A stretch of DNA of 64,000 bases, taken from assembly GCF_002355415.1 (NCBI RefSeq), contig NZ_AP014936.1, forward strand, positions 1 to 64,000, read 5' to 3'. The position numbers and the translations under genes are program-made. Source of the stretch: Sulfurifustis variabilis. Lineage in GTDB: Bacteria; Pseudomonadota; Gammaproteobacteria; Acidiferrobacterales; Sulfurifustaceae. The notes below the pieces were generated by a model, which was not told the DNA's origin, did no database searches, and saw nothing but the letters and a program-made list of their open reading frames with translations. Of the stretch, positions 13,161 through 22,767 are shown in pieces (the first letter of the stretch is position 1; each line of letters begins with the position of its first letter).

Positions 13161-14070
13161 CTCGACCGCGCGAATCACGGGTCCTCGACACTGGCCGGCG
13201 TGGATCGGTCTCGGCCTGCTCCGCGCGGTCGGCGCGCTACCGCTGCCAGTGATCGCGTGGCTCGGTCACCGGTTGGGCGATCTGTTCTATTACCTCTTGC
13301 GGAGCCGGCGTCGGGTGGCGGAGACCAATATCGCCCGCTGCTTCCCGGAGCTCGACCGCCGGGCGCAGGCACTGCTGGTGCGCGCTCACTTCCGCGGCTT
13401 CGGCCAGGCGCTGCTCGATCTCGGTCTGGCCTGGTGGAGCTCCCCGGCGCGCCTGCGCCGACTCGTGCGCCTGACCGGGCGCGAGCACGTTGACCGCGCG
13501 CTCGCGGAGGGGCGAAACCTCATCTTGCTCGCGCCACACTTCCTGGCGCTCGAGGTCGCAGGCACGCGCATCTCGCTCGACTGGCCGCTCGTAGCCGTCT
13601 TTCGCGATCCGGACAACGCTGTCTTCCGGCAGTCCGTGTCGCGCGCGCGTCGCCGGTTTGGCGCCAAGCTCGTGGAACGCAACCAGAACCTCACGGCGAT
13701 GGTGCGCCAGCTGCGCAAAGGCGTCCCGCTCTACTACCTGCCCGACCAGAGCACCGGCCGCAAACGTTCCGTGTTCGTGCCCTTCTTCGGCGTGCAGGCC
13801 GCCACGTTCAGCGCACTCGGGCGGCTTGCCGCGCTCGGCGAGGCGGTCGTGGTTCCGTGCTACAGCCGGCAACTCGCGCGCGGCGCCGGCTACGAGATTG
13901 TCTTTGCGCCCCCGCTCGCCGATTTTCCGACCGGCGATCCGGTCGAGGACACGCGCCGCATGAATGTCGCGATCGAGGAGGCCGTGCGCGCGGCGCCCGA
14001 GCAGTACTTCTGGATCCACAAGCGCTTCAAGACGCGCCCCAGGGGCGAGCCGAAGTTCTATTCGGACTGA
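13153..14070 (+). CDS. LpxL/HtrB-family lipid A acyltransferase 2
   Basis: The second, clearly homologous acyltransferase has 305 residues. It keeps the full catalytic HX4E motif (His129 and Glu134 in APHFLALEVAG), an N-terminal membrane segment and the conserved LYYLPDQ and FFGVQAATFSALGRLAA stretches. It should transfer an acyl chain from acyl-ACP to lipid A precursor at the inner membrane; which chain cannot be told from sequence. Its ATG overlaps the stop of copy 1 by eight bases, indicating coupled translation. The last 13 bp overlap the convergent TPR gene on the minus strand. Confidence 0.9.
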   Translation: MPDSTARITGPRHWPAWIGLGLLRAVGALPLPVIAWLGHRLGDLFYYLLRSRRRVAETNIARCFPELDRRAQALLVRAHFRGFGQALLDLGLAWWSSPARLRRLVRLTGREHVDRALAEGRNLILLAPHFLALEVAGTRISLDWPLVAVFRDPDNAVFRQSVSRARRRFGAKLVERNQNLTAMVRQLRKGVPLYYLPDQSTGRKRSVFVPFFGVQAATFSALGRLAALGEAVVVPCYSRQLARGAGYEIVFAPPLADFPTGDPVEDTRRMNVAIEEAVRAAPEQYFWIHKRFKTRPRGEPKFYSD

Positions 14071-14381
14071 GCCCTGCGCAGTCGCTTCAGGAACACGCCC
14101 ATCTCCTTCGCCGCCTGCTTGTCACCCCTGCCCTCGGCGGCGCGGATGCCCTGCTGGTAGGCTTCGATCGCGTCTTCACCTCGGCCCGCCGCGGCCAACG
14201 CCTGACCGAGTGCCTTCCAGGCCGCCGAATATGCCGGGTCGAGCTCGACTGCCCGGCGCAGATGTTCGATCGCCCGGCCCGGCTCGCCAAGTTTCACATA
14301 CTCGCTTCCGAGCCCGTAACGCAGGAGCGCGCTTTCCTGACCGCGCGCGAGCATCGCCTCGAGGTTGTCGACAAGCGCCAT
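14058..14381 (-). CDS. Small tetratricopeptide-repeat protein
   Basis: A 107-residue protein of almost pure TPR character. Helical repeats are visible at SALLRYGLGSEYVKLGEPG, AIEHLRRAVELDPAYSAAW and ALGQALAAAGRGEDAIEAY. There is no signal peptide or membrane segment, so it is probably a cytoplasmic scaffold. Its ATG overlaps the trkH stop codon as TGATG and it closes the minus-strand def-to-trkH block. The longer reading frame upstream is a shadow inside trkH. The partner is unknown; coupling to trkH suggests, but does not show, a link with potassium uptake. Confidence 0.85.
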   Translation of the reverse strand: MALVDNLEAMLARGQESALLRYGLGSEYVKLGEPGRAIEHLRRAVELDPAYSAAWKALGQALAAAGRGEDAIEAYQQGIRAAEGRGDKQAAKEMGVFLKRLRRAQSE

Positions 14382-15832
14382 CAGCTCCTCCAGAACACGC
14401 GGGTGAAGAGCACGAGCAGCGTGAAGAGTTCCAGGCGCCCGAGGAGCATCGCGAAGGAGAGCACCCACTTCGCGGCGTCGGGCAGGCTCGCGAAGGTCGT
14501 CGCGGGCCCGACTTGACCGAGCCCGGGGCCGACGTTGTTGAGGCATGCCGCGGCCGCAGTGAATGCCGTGACGAGATCGACGCCCATCGCCGCGACGATG
14601 AGGCCGATCACGGCGAAGATGGCGAGATAGGCCGTGAAGAAGGTCGTCACCGCCGAGATCGTGCGCTCGGGAACCGTCTTGCCGCCGAGCTTCAGGGTCA
14701 CGATCGAGTTGGGATGCACGAGCCGCCGGAGCTCGCACGCACCCTGCTTGAAGAGCAGCATGATCCGCATCAGCTTGATCCCGCCGGCGGTAGACCCGGC
14801 CGACCCGGCAAAGAAGCCCAGGATCATCAGCAGCCCCCCGAGTGCCGCCGGCCACGCCGCGAAATCCGCCGTCGCGAAGCCGGTGGTCGTTGCCATGGAA
14901 ACGACCTGGAACAGCGAGAACCGCAGCGCGTCGGCGAAGTCCGGATAGGTACGGCTGGCGAGCAGCGCGAACGCCATGACCAGCGTAGCGCCCACCATGA
15001 TCGCCGTGTACACGCGGAACTCGCCGTCGAAGAGATAAGGCCGCGGATCCCGCTGGCGGAAGGCGACGAAGTGAAGCGCAAAGTTGATTCCGCCGAGAAA
15101 CATGAACAGGGTCAGGATCAGTTCGATGACGGGGTTCTGGAAAAAGGCGATCGAAGCGTCGTGACTGGAGAACCCGCCGGTTGCGACCGCCGAAAAGCTG
15201 TGCACGAAGGCGTCGAGCGGCGTCATCCCGGCGACCCAGAGGCTGGTGACGCAGACGACGTTGAGGCCGAGATAGATCGTCCACAGACCCTTCGCGGTCT
15301 CGCGGATGCGGGGCGTCAGCTTGTTCTCTTTCATCGGCCCCGGGGTTTCGGCCTTGATCAGCTGCATGCCGCCCACACCGAGGAGCGGCAGGACGGCGAC
15401 GGCAAGCACGATGATGCCGCCCCCGCCGAGGAAGTGCATGACGCCGCGCCACAGGTTCACCGAAGCCGGTAGCCGGTCCAGCCCGGTGAGGACCGTGGAG
15501 CCCGTCGTCGTGAGGCCGGACATGCTCTCGAAGTACGCGTCGGCAAAGCCGGCGAGCCCGGCGAACACGAACGGAAGGGCGCCGAAAAGCGCGAGCAGCG
15601 CCCAGAAGAGCGTCACGATGACGAAGCCGTCGCGCAGCCTGAGCTCCTGCCGGGCGCCGCGGGCAGGCGCGTAGAGCGCCAATCCGGTGACGACGGTGAC
15701 GATGGCCGCCAGGAGGAAGGCGCCGAAAGTATCGCGGGGCTCGAACCACGCAAGCGCGAGCGAGGGGAGCATCACGCTGCTGAACACGATCAGCAGCAGA
15801 CCCATCACGCGCGCGATGACGGCGAGCCGCAT
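14381..15832 (-). CDS. trkH: Trk potassium uptake protein TrkH
   Basis: TrkH is the potassium-conducting membrane subunit of the Trk system, built from four pseudo-repeats, each a helix-pore loop-helix unit. The four filter loops are visible in order: LTTTGSTVL, VATGGFSS, ATTTGFAT and CLNNVGPG. The 483 residues and many hydrophobic helices match E. coli TrkH (483). It starts three bases after trkA ends and overlaps the TPR gene by one base. With TrkA it forms a low-affinity potassium importer controlled by nucleotide binding. Confidence 0.97.
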   Translation of the reverse strand: MRLAVIARVMGLLLIVFSSVMLPSLALAWFEPRDTFGAFLLAAIVTVVTGLALYAPARGARQELRLRDGFVIVTLFWALLALFGALPFVFAGLAGFADAYFESMSGLTTTGSTVLTGLDRLPASVNLWRGVMHFLGGGGIIVLAVAVLPLLGVGGMQLIKAETPGPMKENKLTPRIRETAKGLWTIYLGLNVVCVTSLWVAGMTPLDAFVHSFSAVATGGFSSHDASIAFFQNPVIELILTLFMFLGGINFALHFVAFRQRDPRPYLFDGEFRVYTAIMVGATLVMAFALLASRTYPDFADALRFSLFQVVSMATTTGFATADFAAWPAALGGLLMILGFFAGSAGSTAGGIKLMRIMLLFKQGACELRRLVHPNSIVTLKLGGKTVPERTISAVTTFFTAYLAIFAVIGLIVAAMGVDLVTAFTAAAACLNNVGPGLGQVGPATTFASLPDAAKWVLSFAMLLGRLELFTLLVLFTRVFWRS

Positions 15833-15835
15833 CGG

Positions 15836-17215
15836 CTACACGAACGTGAATGCCACCTGGAAGAGGCGCTCCACCTCGGGGAGCTGCTTCTTGTCCACGA
15901 TGAAAAGGATCACGTGGTCGTTCGGCTGGATCACCGTGTCGTGGTGCGCCATGAGCACCTCGCTGTCGCGCACGATGGCGCCGATGGTGGTGCCGTGCGG
16001 CAGCGGAATGTTCTCGATCGCGCGACCGACCACGCGCGAGTTAGAAGGATCGCCGTGGGCCACCGCCTCGATCGCCTCGGCCGCGCCACGTCGCAGTGAG
16101 TGCACCGCCACGACATCACCGCGGCGCAGGTGCGTGAGGAGGCTGCCGATCGTCGCCTGCTGCGGCGAGATGGCGATGTCGATGTTCCCGCCGCCCTGGA
16201 CGAGATCGACATAGGCGGCGCGATTGATGAGCGACATCACTCGGTAGGCGCCGAGGCGCTTCGCGAGGAGGGCCGAGAGAATGTTGGCTTCGTCGTCGTT
16301 CGTCAGCGCGCAGAAGGTGTCGATGTCCTCGATGCCCTCGCGCACGAGCAGCTCGCCGTCGGCCGCGTCACCCAGCAGCACGACGCTTTGATTCAGCTCT
16401 TCCGAGAGCAACCGCGCGCGCGCCGGATCCCGCTCGATGATCTTCGGCACGTAGCCCCGCCGCTCGAGCGCGCGCGCGAGCCGTCGGCCGATGTTGCCGC
16501 CGCCGGCGATCAGCACGCGCTTCACCGGCTTGACCGCGCGCCGCAGCTCGCTCAGCACCGAGCGGATGTCCCTGGCCGCCGCGATGAAGAACACCTCGTC
16601 GTCGACTTCAATGACGGTGTCGCCGGTCGGGATGATCGGGCGGTCGCGCCGGTAGATCGCGGCGACACGCGTGTCGATCTTCGGGAGGTGTTTGCGCAGC
16701 TCCCGCAGCTGCTGTCCCACGAGCGGACCGCCCTGGACCGCGCGCACGGCCGCGAGCCGCACGAGACCGCCGGCGAAGTCGAGCACTTGAAGCGCCGCCG
16801 GGTATTCGATCAGGCGCAGGATGTAGTCGGTGACGATCTGCTCCGGGCTGATAATGACGTCGATGGGCACCGTTTCCTGGCTGAACAGTTCCGGGTGCGA
16901 GAGGTAGTCGGCGGCGCGGATCCGCGCGATCTTGGTCGGGGTGTGGAACAGCGCGTAAGCGACCTTGCACGCGACCATGTTCACCTCGTCGCTGTTGGTC
17001 ACGGCCAGGATCATGTCCGCATCCTCCGCCCCGGCCTGTTCGAGCACGGCGGGAAACGCCGCACCGCCCGTGACCGTGCGCAGATCGAACCGGTCCTGAA
17101 GATCCTGAAGACGCTCGCCGTTGGTGTCGACGACGGTGATGTCGTAGTTCTCGCGCACGAGATTCTCGGCCACGCTCGAGCCCACCTGGCCCGCCCCGAG
17201 GATGATCACCTTCAT
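15836..17215 (-). CDS. trkA: Trk potassium uptake regulatory protein TrkA
   Basis: TrkA is the cytoplasmic NAD(H)/ATP-binding ring that gates TrkH. The 459-residue protein has the duplicated RCK layout: a first Rossmann fold with [11 protein letters not shown] at the N-terminus followed by a TrkA_C domain, then a second Rossmann fold with [16 protein letters not shown] and a second TrkA_C domain. Its ATG overlaps the ntrX-like stop by four bases (ATGA). The order ntrY-ntrX-trkA-trkH recurs in beta- and some gammaproteobacteria and hints that the sensor pair is tied to potassium or envelope physiology. Confidence 0.97.
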   Translation of the reverse strand: MKVIILGAGQVGSSVAENLVRENYDITVVDTNGERLQDLQDRFDLRTVTGGAAFPAVLEQAGAEDADMILAVTNSDEVNMVACKVAYALFHTPTKIARIRAADYLSHPELFSQETVPIDVIISPEQIVTDYILRLIEYPAALQVLDFAGGLVRLAAVRAVQGGPLVGQQLRELRKHLPKIDTRVAAIYRRDRPIIPTGDTVIEVDDEVFFIAAARDIRSVLSELRRAVKPVKRVLIAGGGNIGRRLARALERRGYVPKIIERDPARARLLSEELNQSVVLLGDAADGELLVREGIEDIDTFCALTNDDEANILSALLAKRLGAYRVMSLINRAAYVDLVQGGGNIDIAISPQQATIGSLLTHLRRGDVVAVHSLRRGAAEAIEAVAHGDPSNSRVVGRAIENIPLPHGTTIGAIVRDSEVLMAHHDTVIQPNDHVILFIVDKKQLPEVERLFQVAFTFV

Positions 17216-18579
17216 GGTTCCTTGACCGCCTTCGGATTGATGCCCAGGTTCTTAAGCTTGCGGTAGAGGTGAGTGCGCTCCATCTCGGAGAGGCGCGCCA
17301 CCTCGGCGACGTTTCCGCCGGTTCGTCCGAGATGGTGCTCGAGGTAGGCCTTTTCGAACAGGTCGCGGGCCTCCCTCAGCGGCAGGTTGAAGAGCGTCTG
17401 CGGAGCACTGTCGACCGCACGCGGACGGCCGCCCAGCGCCTGCTCGACTTCGGCCTCGGTGATCTCGTCGCCGCGATTCAGTATCAGAAGCCGCTGCACG
17501 ACGTTCTTCAGCTCCCGGATGTTGCCTGGCCAGGGATGATGGCGCAGCGCGTTGACCGCGCCGGTCGTGAAGCGGCGGTACGCAAGCCGCTCGTTGTCCA
17601 CGAGCCAGTCGACGTAGAGGTTCAGCAGCTCTGGCACGTCCTCGCGGTGGTCGCGCAACGGCGGCAGCCGGAGCGGGACCACGTTGAGGCGATAGTACAG
17701 GTCCTCGCGAAAGCGTCCCTCGGCTACCGCATCGGGCAGCGAAAGATCGCTGATCGCGATGATGCGCGCGTCCAGCGGCACGGGCTCACGCCCGCCGACA
17801 CGCATGAAGCGACGCTCCTGGAAGGCGTGCAGGAGTTGCAGCTGCGTCGCGGCGGCGAGCTCGACGACGTCGTTCAGCACCAGGGTGCCATCGTCCGCCT
17901 GCTCGAAACTGCCCGGCGTTATCGCTTCTCCCTGCTCGGCGCCGAAGAGCTTGACCGCGACGTTGGGCGGCGGTACGGCACCGAGGCTCACCTCGACCAG
18001 CGGCCGGTCGCTCCGCGCGCTGTGGTAGTGCACGTACCGCGCCGCGCCTGCGCGCCCGGTGCCGGGCTCGCCGACGATCAGCACCCAGGACTCGCTCAGC
18101 GCAATCCGCTCCACGTCCTCGCGCAGCCGCTGCATGAGCGCGCTCTTGCCGATGAGGAACGTGTCCGGCTCGGCGGCCCGCTTCAGGCGCACGTTTTCCC
18201 GACGCATGCGCTCAGCGGCGAGGGCGCGTTCCACGGTGACGAGGAGCTTGCCCATGGAAAGCGGTTTTTCGATGAAGTCGTAAGCCCCGAGCCGGGTCGC
18301 CTCGACCGCCGTCTCCACCGTGCCATGCCCGGACATCATGATGACCGGCACCTCGGGCCGTCCGCCCGAGCTCCACTCCTTGAGCAGGCTGATGCCGTCG
18401 GTTCCCGGCATCCAGATGTCCAGCAGCACGAGGTCGGGACGCTGCTTCTGGTACAGCGCGCGCGCCGGCTCGGCGCCGTCGGCGACGGCCACCTTGTAGT
18501 GCTCGTCCTCGAGGATCTCCTGGACGAGCCGCCTGATCTCCGGCTCGTCGTCGACGACGAGGATGTAGCCCAGGTTCAT
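17212..18579 (-). CDS. ntrX: NtrX-type response regulator with degenerate AAA+ domain
   Basis: The 455-residue regulator has a receiver domain with phospho-acceptor Asp54 ([11 protein letters not shown]), Asp10/Asp11 and Lys105, a central NtrC-like AAA+ domain and a Fis-type helix-turn-helix ([20 protein letters not shown]). The central domain is broken as an ATPase: Walker A reads GEPGTGRA (170-177) with Arg176 for the Lys, the GAFTGA sigma-54 loop is missing ([13 protein letters not shown]), and the Walker B acidic pair is Asn-Asp (LVLND, 233-237). It probably acts as a phosphorylation-dependent DNA-binding regulator of sigma-70 promoters. It overlaps ntrY and trkA by four bases each. Confidence 0.88.
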   Translation of the reverse strand: MNLGYILVVDDEPEIRRLVQEILEDEHYKVAVADGAEPARALYQKQRPDLVLLDIWMPGTDGISLLKEWSSGGRPEVPVIMMSGHGTVETAVEATRLGAYDFIEKPLSMGKLLVTVERALAAERMRRENVRLKRAAEPDTFLIGKSALMQRLREDVERIALSESWVLIVGEPGTGRAGAARYVHYHSARSDRPLVEVSLGAVPPPNVAVKLFGAEQGEAITPGSFEQADDGTLVLNDVVELAAATQLQLLHAFQERRFMRVGGREPVPLDARIIAISDLSLPDAVAEGRFREDLYYRLNVVPLRLPPLRDHREDVPELLNLYVDWLVDNERLAYRRFTTGAVNALRHHPWPGNIRELKNVVQRLLILNRGDEITEAEVEQALGGRPRAVDSAPQTLFNLPLREARDLFEKAYLEHHLGRTGGNVAEVARLSEMERTHLYRKLKNLGINPKAVKEP

Positions 18580-20882
18580 GCGCCCTGGTCCCCACGTGCC
18601 CGTCGTGCCGGGGCCGGGTGCGCGGCGCTCGCCTCCGGCGCTCCGTGGAGGGCAGGCTGGGAGAGCGGCAGCCGGATCGTGACCGTCGCGCCCCCGTCCG
18701 CACTGCGCCCGGCGGTGATGTGACCGTTGTGCTCCTCGACGATGCGCTTGACGATGGCGAGCCCCAGACCGGTTCCCTTGTTCTTGGTCGTGACGTAAGG
18801 CTCGAACAGCCGTTCCATGAGTTCCTCGGGAAATCCGGGGCCGTTGTCGCGCACGACCAGCTCGACCTGGGCGCGGTCGCCCTCGCCTGCGACATGCGTC
18901 GCGATCCGAATCACCGGCCTGGCGTGCCCCGCAAGAGCGTCGCGCGCATTGAGCAGCAGGTTATGCAATACCTGCCGCAGTCGGCCCGGGTCCGCCGGAA
19001 TGGAAGGAAGGTCCTTCGCGAGCTCGAGCTTGAGCGTCACGTTTTCCGCCCGACCGCTCTCCCGCTCGGCGCCGCGCAGCGGTACCACGTCGAGCCCGCT
19101 CGGCCCGCGTTCGGCTCGATAGAGCTCGACGACGTCGCGGACCAGTCCGTTGAGGTCGACGGGGCTCGTCTGGATCTGGGTGGGACGGGCGTAGTCCGCG
19201 AAGGCGTTCACCAGCGCCTTCAGCGCTTCCACCTGCTCCACGATGGTTTGCGTCGCGCGGTTGAGCGTCTCGCGGCTGTCTTCGGGCAGCACGCGAAGGT
19301 ATTTGTGCCGTATGCGCTCGGCAGAGAGCTGGATCGGCGTCAGCGGGTTCTTGATCTCGTGCGCCATCCGCCGCGCGACTTCGCCCCACGCCGCGGCGCG
19401 CTGCGCCTGGATCAGGGCCGTAACGTCGTCGAACACCACCACATAACCCCCGTGCCGGCCCTTCGCCCCCGGGAGCAAGGTGCCCCTCAGGATGAGCGTG
19501 CGCCGCCCGCCCGGCTCCGGTGTGATGACGACCTCCGCCTGCCATTCCCGCTTTCCCGCGCGGACCGCGTCCTCGACGGCCTCGACGAACGGCCCGAGAT
19601 GAGCGTACGCCGCGGCGAGCGAGGTGAGGGAGCTGCCGTCGCCGGTTCGTATATCGGCGGCAAGCACGTGCCCGGCCGCCGCATTGTGCGCGCGCAGTAT
19701 ATGGCGGTGATCGAACGAAAGCACTCCGGACGAAAGATGCGTGAGCACCGTCTCGAGGTACGTGCGCTGCATCTCCGCCTCGCGGCTCGCGCGCTTGATC
19801 TGCGACTGGGCGCGGTAGATCTGGCGCGTCATCTCGTTGAACGACTCGACCAGAATACCGATCTCGTCGTGCGACGTGACCGGAATGCGCTTCTTGTAGT
19901 CGCCGAGCGCGACCGCGCGCGTGCCGGCCGCCAGCTCGCGGATCGGCGCGACCACGCGCCTTGCCGAAAAGATCGCGGCCCACAGCGCGATCAGCATCGT
20001 AAGGAGCGCGACGAGCGAGAGCGTGAGCGTGAAGCTGAACTTGAGCGGCCCGCGAAGATAAACGAGTTTTTCGTACTCGGCGTAAGCCGTCTGCACGCTC
20101 TCGCCCAGTTTGGCGTACCGGGACGGCAGCGCCTGCAGCAATTGCAGGATCCGGATCGGCGCGCCCACGTCGCGCGAGTAAACGGGCACGAGCACCCGCA
20201 TGCGCAGGCCCGCGCTCGGGCTGGCGTCGAGGTTCGCGTAGTCCTGTCCCTGACGCACGCGCCCGAGGATCGCGTCGCTTGGCCGGTCCGGCAGGAGGGT
20301 CGCGCTCTCCGGCCACTCGCCGCTGCTCGCCGCGATGATTCGCCCGTCCTGCGAGAAGAGCGTGAGCTCGGTGATGCCGTGAACCTCGCGGAGGTAGTTG
20401 AGCGTGGGCAGGGCGGTCCGCGCCGACGACGATTCGAGCTCCATCGCCATCTCGTGCGCGCTCTTCACGAGGTCCTGCTTGATCGCATCGAGCGAAGTGC
20501 GCCCGAGCAGCAGCGCATCGTCGAGGGCCTGCTCGATCTTCACGTCGAACCAGTTGTCGATACCCCGGTTCAGCGTCTGGATGGAGAAGAAGAACACGAC
20601 CGAGACCGGAAGCACCGCGAGTGCGACGAACATGGCCAGCAGGCGCAGCGTCAGCCGCGAGCCCATGACGCCAGCCCGGTACTGCCGCACCAGGTGCCAG
20701 AGATTGAGGAGGATGAGACCGAGGAGCAGCGCGATACCGAGGATGTTGACGACCAGAAGCAGCGAGTACATCCGTCCGAAGATCGCGGAGTTCTGCGCTG
20801 CGGCGCTCATCATGAAGAGGGCGCCGACCAGGAGCAGCGACAGCACAGCGAGCGGGAGAATGCCGGTCAGATAGCGTTTCAC
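18576..20882 (-). CDS. ntrY: NtrY-type transmembrane sensor histidine kinase
   Basis: The 768-residue membrane kinase has hydrophobic segments at about 5-26, 37-62, 80-102 and 283-306, a periplasmic sensor region between the last two, a HAMP domain (about 303-360), a PAS-like region (about 372-490) and a kinase core with phospho-acceptor His508 (RMAHEIKNP) plus DNGPGFPEE and GTGLGLAIVK ATP-binding boxes. The GTG start at 20882 overlaps the DUF4390 stop as GTGA and has GGAAGG upstream. The open frame continues upstream, but that part overlaps the preceding gene in another frame. It should phosphorylate the adjacent NtrX-like regulator. The stimulus is unknown. Confidence 0.93.
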   Translation of the reverse strand: MKRYLTGILPLAVLSLLLVGALFMMSAAAQNSAIFGRMYSLLLVVNILGIALLLGLILLNLWHLVRQYRAGVMGSRLTLRLLAMFVALAVLPVSVVFFFSIQTLNRGIDNWFDVKIEQALDDALLLGRTSLDAIKQDLVKSAHEMAMELESSSARTALPTLNYLREVHGITELTLFSQDGRIIAASSGEWPESATLLPDRPSDAILGRVRQGQDYANLDASPSAGLRMRVLVPVYSRDVGAPIRILQLLQALPSRYAKLGESVQTAYAEYEKLVYLRGPLKFSFTLTLSLVALLTMLIALWAAIFSARRVVAPIRELAAGTRAVALGDYKKRIPVTSHDEIGILVESFNEMTRQIYRAQSQIKRASREAEMQRTYLETVLTHLSSGVLSFDHRHILRAHNAAAGHVLAADIRTGDGSSLTSLAAAYAHLGPFVEAVEDAVRAGKREWQAEVVITPEPGGRRTLILRGTLLPGAKGRHGGYVVVFDDVTALIQAQRAAAWGEVARRMAHEIKNPLTPIQLSAERIRHKYLRVLPEDSRETLNRATQTIVEQVEALKALVNAFADYARPTQIQTSPVDLNGLVRDVVELYRAERGPSGLDVVPLRGAERESGRAENVTLKLELAKDLPSIPADPGRLRQVLHNLLLNARDALAGHARPVIRIATHVAGEGDRAQVELVVRDNGPGFPEELMERLFEPYVTTKNKGTGLGLAIVKRIVEEHNGHITAGRSADGGATVTIRLPLSQPALHGAPEASAAHPAPARRARGDQGA

Positions 20883-21481
20883 CGCTCCACCTTCCAGGAG
20901 CTCCAGCCGCTGTTCAGGTCCCATGCGCGCGAGGTGTACGCCACGGGACGCAAGAGCGGCGGCAGCGCCTCGATGTCGAGCGCGACGCGCACCCGCGTGT
21001 GGTAATCGGCGTCCGGCTGAACGGGAACTTCGATGGGCAGGTTCACTTCCTCGAGTGAGCCGACCTGCGCCAGAGCCTCGGGCAGCGACGCGAAGCTCTC
21101 CCGGTTCGGGGGCAGCGCCGGCTCCCCGCTCAGCAGGTACTGCCCCGACAGGGCGTGAAAGCGAAGCTGCCGGCGCAGTGTCCACCCGTCCACGGCATCG
21201 TCCCAGAGCAGCGCCCGCCGCCGATGCAACCGAACGTCGATGACGAAATCGAGCGGGATACCGTTGTTGAGGGCGTCCTCGACTTGCGGGGTGAGCGCCA
21301 GGTCGAGGCGCCCGCCGAGCAGCAGGACCTGCCCGCTGAGCCGCGCCTGCACGAGCTCCGCCCGAAAGCTGGCCCCTCCGGCCGGCGCCAGGGTCAGGAG
21401 ACTCAGCAGCAACGCGCCCGCCGCCCGCGGCGCGGCGCGCCGTGTCTCGGGGCGCGCTTCAGCGCTTGAGCAGGCATGCAT
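20879..21481 (-). CDS. DUF4390 family exported protein
   Basis: A 200-residue protein of the DUF4390 family, regularly found between rsmB and an NtrY-type kinase. It has a basic stretch then a hydrophobic segment GALLLSLLTLAPAGGA (about residues 22-37), consistent with a signal peptide and periplasmic location. The rest is a beta-rich domain ending in YTSRAWDLNSGWSSWKVER. The ATG at 21481 overlaps the rsmB end by 23 bp; the last four bases overlap ntrY. No catalytic motif is visible. Its fixed position suggests a role connected with the sensor kinase, as an inference only. Confidence 0.85.
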   Translation of the reverse strand: MHACSSAEARPETRRAAPRAAGALLLSLLTLAPAGGASFRAELVQARLSGQVLLLGGRLDLALTPQVEDALNNGIPLDFVIDVRLHRRRALLWDDAVDGWTLRRQLRFHALSGQYLLSGEPALPPNRESFASLPEALAQVGSLEEVNLPIEVPVQPDADYHTRVRVALDIEALPPLLRPVAYTSRAWDLNSGWSSWKVER

Positions 21482-22754
21482 AATAGAAGCCGTCCATCTC
21501 GTCCTCGCCCGGCAGTATCTGGCGGCCGATCCGTGCGCCGGCGCACCCTGCCGGTTCCGGCATGGCGTCCGCATGTCGCCGGAGAAAGCCGCGCATTTGT
21601 TGTTCGTTCTCTTCCCCAAGGACGGAGCAGGTGACATACAAAAGCTTACCCCCGGGGCGTAGGCAGGGCCACACGGCCTCCAGGATGCCCGCTTGGGTCT
21701 CGGTGAGTTTAGGCAGATCGTCCGGACGGCGACGGACCTTGATATCCGGATGGCGACGGATAACGCCGGTCGCAGAGCAGGGCGCGTCGACGAGCGCCCG
21801 GTCGAAAAGTCGGCCGTCCCACCACTCGGTCGGCTTGGACGCGTCGGCAGCAAGGAGACGGGCGGCGAGCCCCAGGCGATCGAGACCGGCCCGGGTTCTG
21901 GCGAGGCGCCCGGGGTCGATGTCGAGGGCGAGGAGCTCGACTTCAGGAGCGCGTTCCAGGATATGCGCGGCCTTGCCACCCGGCGCCGCACAGGCGTCGA
22001 GCACCCGTTCGCCGTTTTGCGCATCGAGGAGCGCGGCGGCGATCTGCGCCGCCACGTCCTGCACCGAAACCAGGCCTTCGCTGAACCCGGGGAGACGATC
22101 GACAGGCAGCGGCTTGTCCAGCACCAGCGCGGCGTCGGAAGCCGCGTGGGCGTGGGCAAGGGCGCCTTGGCGTTCCAGGAGCGCAAGGTAGTCCTCGCGC
22201 GAGAGGCGTCCGAGATTCACGCGCAAGGCCATCGGCGGGCGGGCATTTCCGGCCTCGAGGATGCGTTGCCAATCCCGGGGATAGTCGGCGCGGAGGCGCG
22301 CGATGAGCCATGCGGGGTGGCTGAAGCGCATCTCATCGGACGCCGAGACGGCGGCCGCGACACGGTTCGCCTCGCGCAGGCTCGCCCGCAGGCAGGCGTT
22401 GACGAGCCCTTTCGCCCAGGACTTTCCGAGGGCGGCCGTCGCCTCCACGGTCTGGTCCACGGCCGCGTGCGCCGGTACGCGCAGATGGCGCAGCTGGTAG
22501 AGACCGACCAGGATGAGCGCGTGCACGTCCCGGTCGCGCGCCTTCAACGGTCGGGCGAGAAACAGGTGGGCAATGCCGTCCAGCTGCTGGTACCAGCGCA
22601 GCGTGCCGTAGGCGAGCTCCTGCACGAGCGGACGATCGACTTGGGCGGTCGCTCCCGTGACCTCGTCCAGCGCCGCGTCCAAATAGCGGCGTTCCTCGGT
22701 CACCTGGAATATCACGCGTGCGGCGGCGGCGCGCGGGTTGGCGGTCCCCGACAT
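21459..22754 (-). CDS. rsmB: 16S rRNA m5C967 methyltransferase RsmB
   Basis: RsmB methylates carbon 5 of cytidine 967 in 16S rRNA with SAM. The 431-residue protein has an N-terminal NusB-like RNA-binding domain (about 1-140) and a Rossmann methyltransferase domain with CAAPGGKAAHIL, plus both family cysteines: the general one in VDAPCSATG and the catalytic one in YVTCSVLGEENE. The start chosen (ATG at 22754) places it 13 bp after fmt; an upstream ATG at 22808 would overlap fmt by 41 bp. def-fmt-rsmB is a common order in proteobacteria. Confidence 0.95.
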   Translation of the reverse strand: MSGTANPRAAAARVIFQVTEERRYLDAALDEVTGATAQVDRPLVQELAYGTLRWYQQLDGIAHLFLARPLKARDRDVHALILVGLYQLRHLRVPAHAAVDQTVEATAALGKSWAKGLVNACLRASLREANRVAAAVSASDEMRFSHPAWLIARLRADYPRDWQRILEAGNARPPMALRVNLGRLSREDYLALLERQGALAHAHAASDAALVLDKPLPVDRLPGFSEGLVSVQDVAAQIAAALLDAQNGERVLDACAAPGGKAAHILERAPEVELLALDIDPGRLARTRAGLDRLGLAARLLAADASKPTEWWDGRLFDRALVDAPCSATGVIRRHPDIKVRRRPDDLPKLTETQAGILEAVWPCLRPGGKLLYVTCSVLGEENEQQMRGFLRRHADAMPEPAGCAGARIGRQILPGEDEMDGFYYACLLKR

Positions 22755-22767
22755 GCGGGCGAACCGG

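Noticed and set aside
17212-20882. Assigning the sensor pair as NtrB/NtrC for the amtB operon
   Set aside because: The kinase is a four-helix membrane NtrY type and the regulator lacks a working sigma-54 activation domain, so NtrC for the amtB operon must be encoded elsewhere.
18618-21005. Open frame of about 795 codons antisense to ntrY
   Set aside because: ntrY has complete kinase motifs; the antisense product is Arg/Glu/Asp-rich without a recognisable fold.
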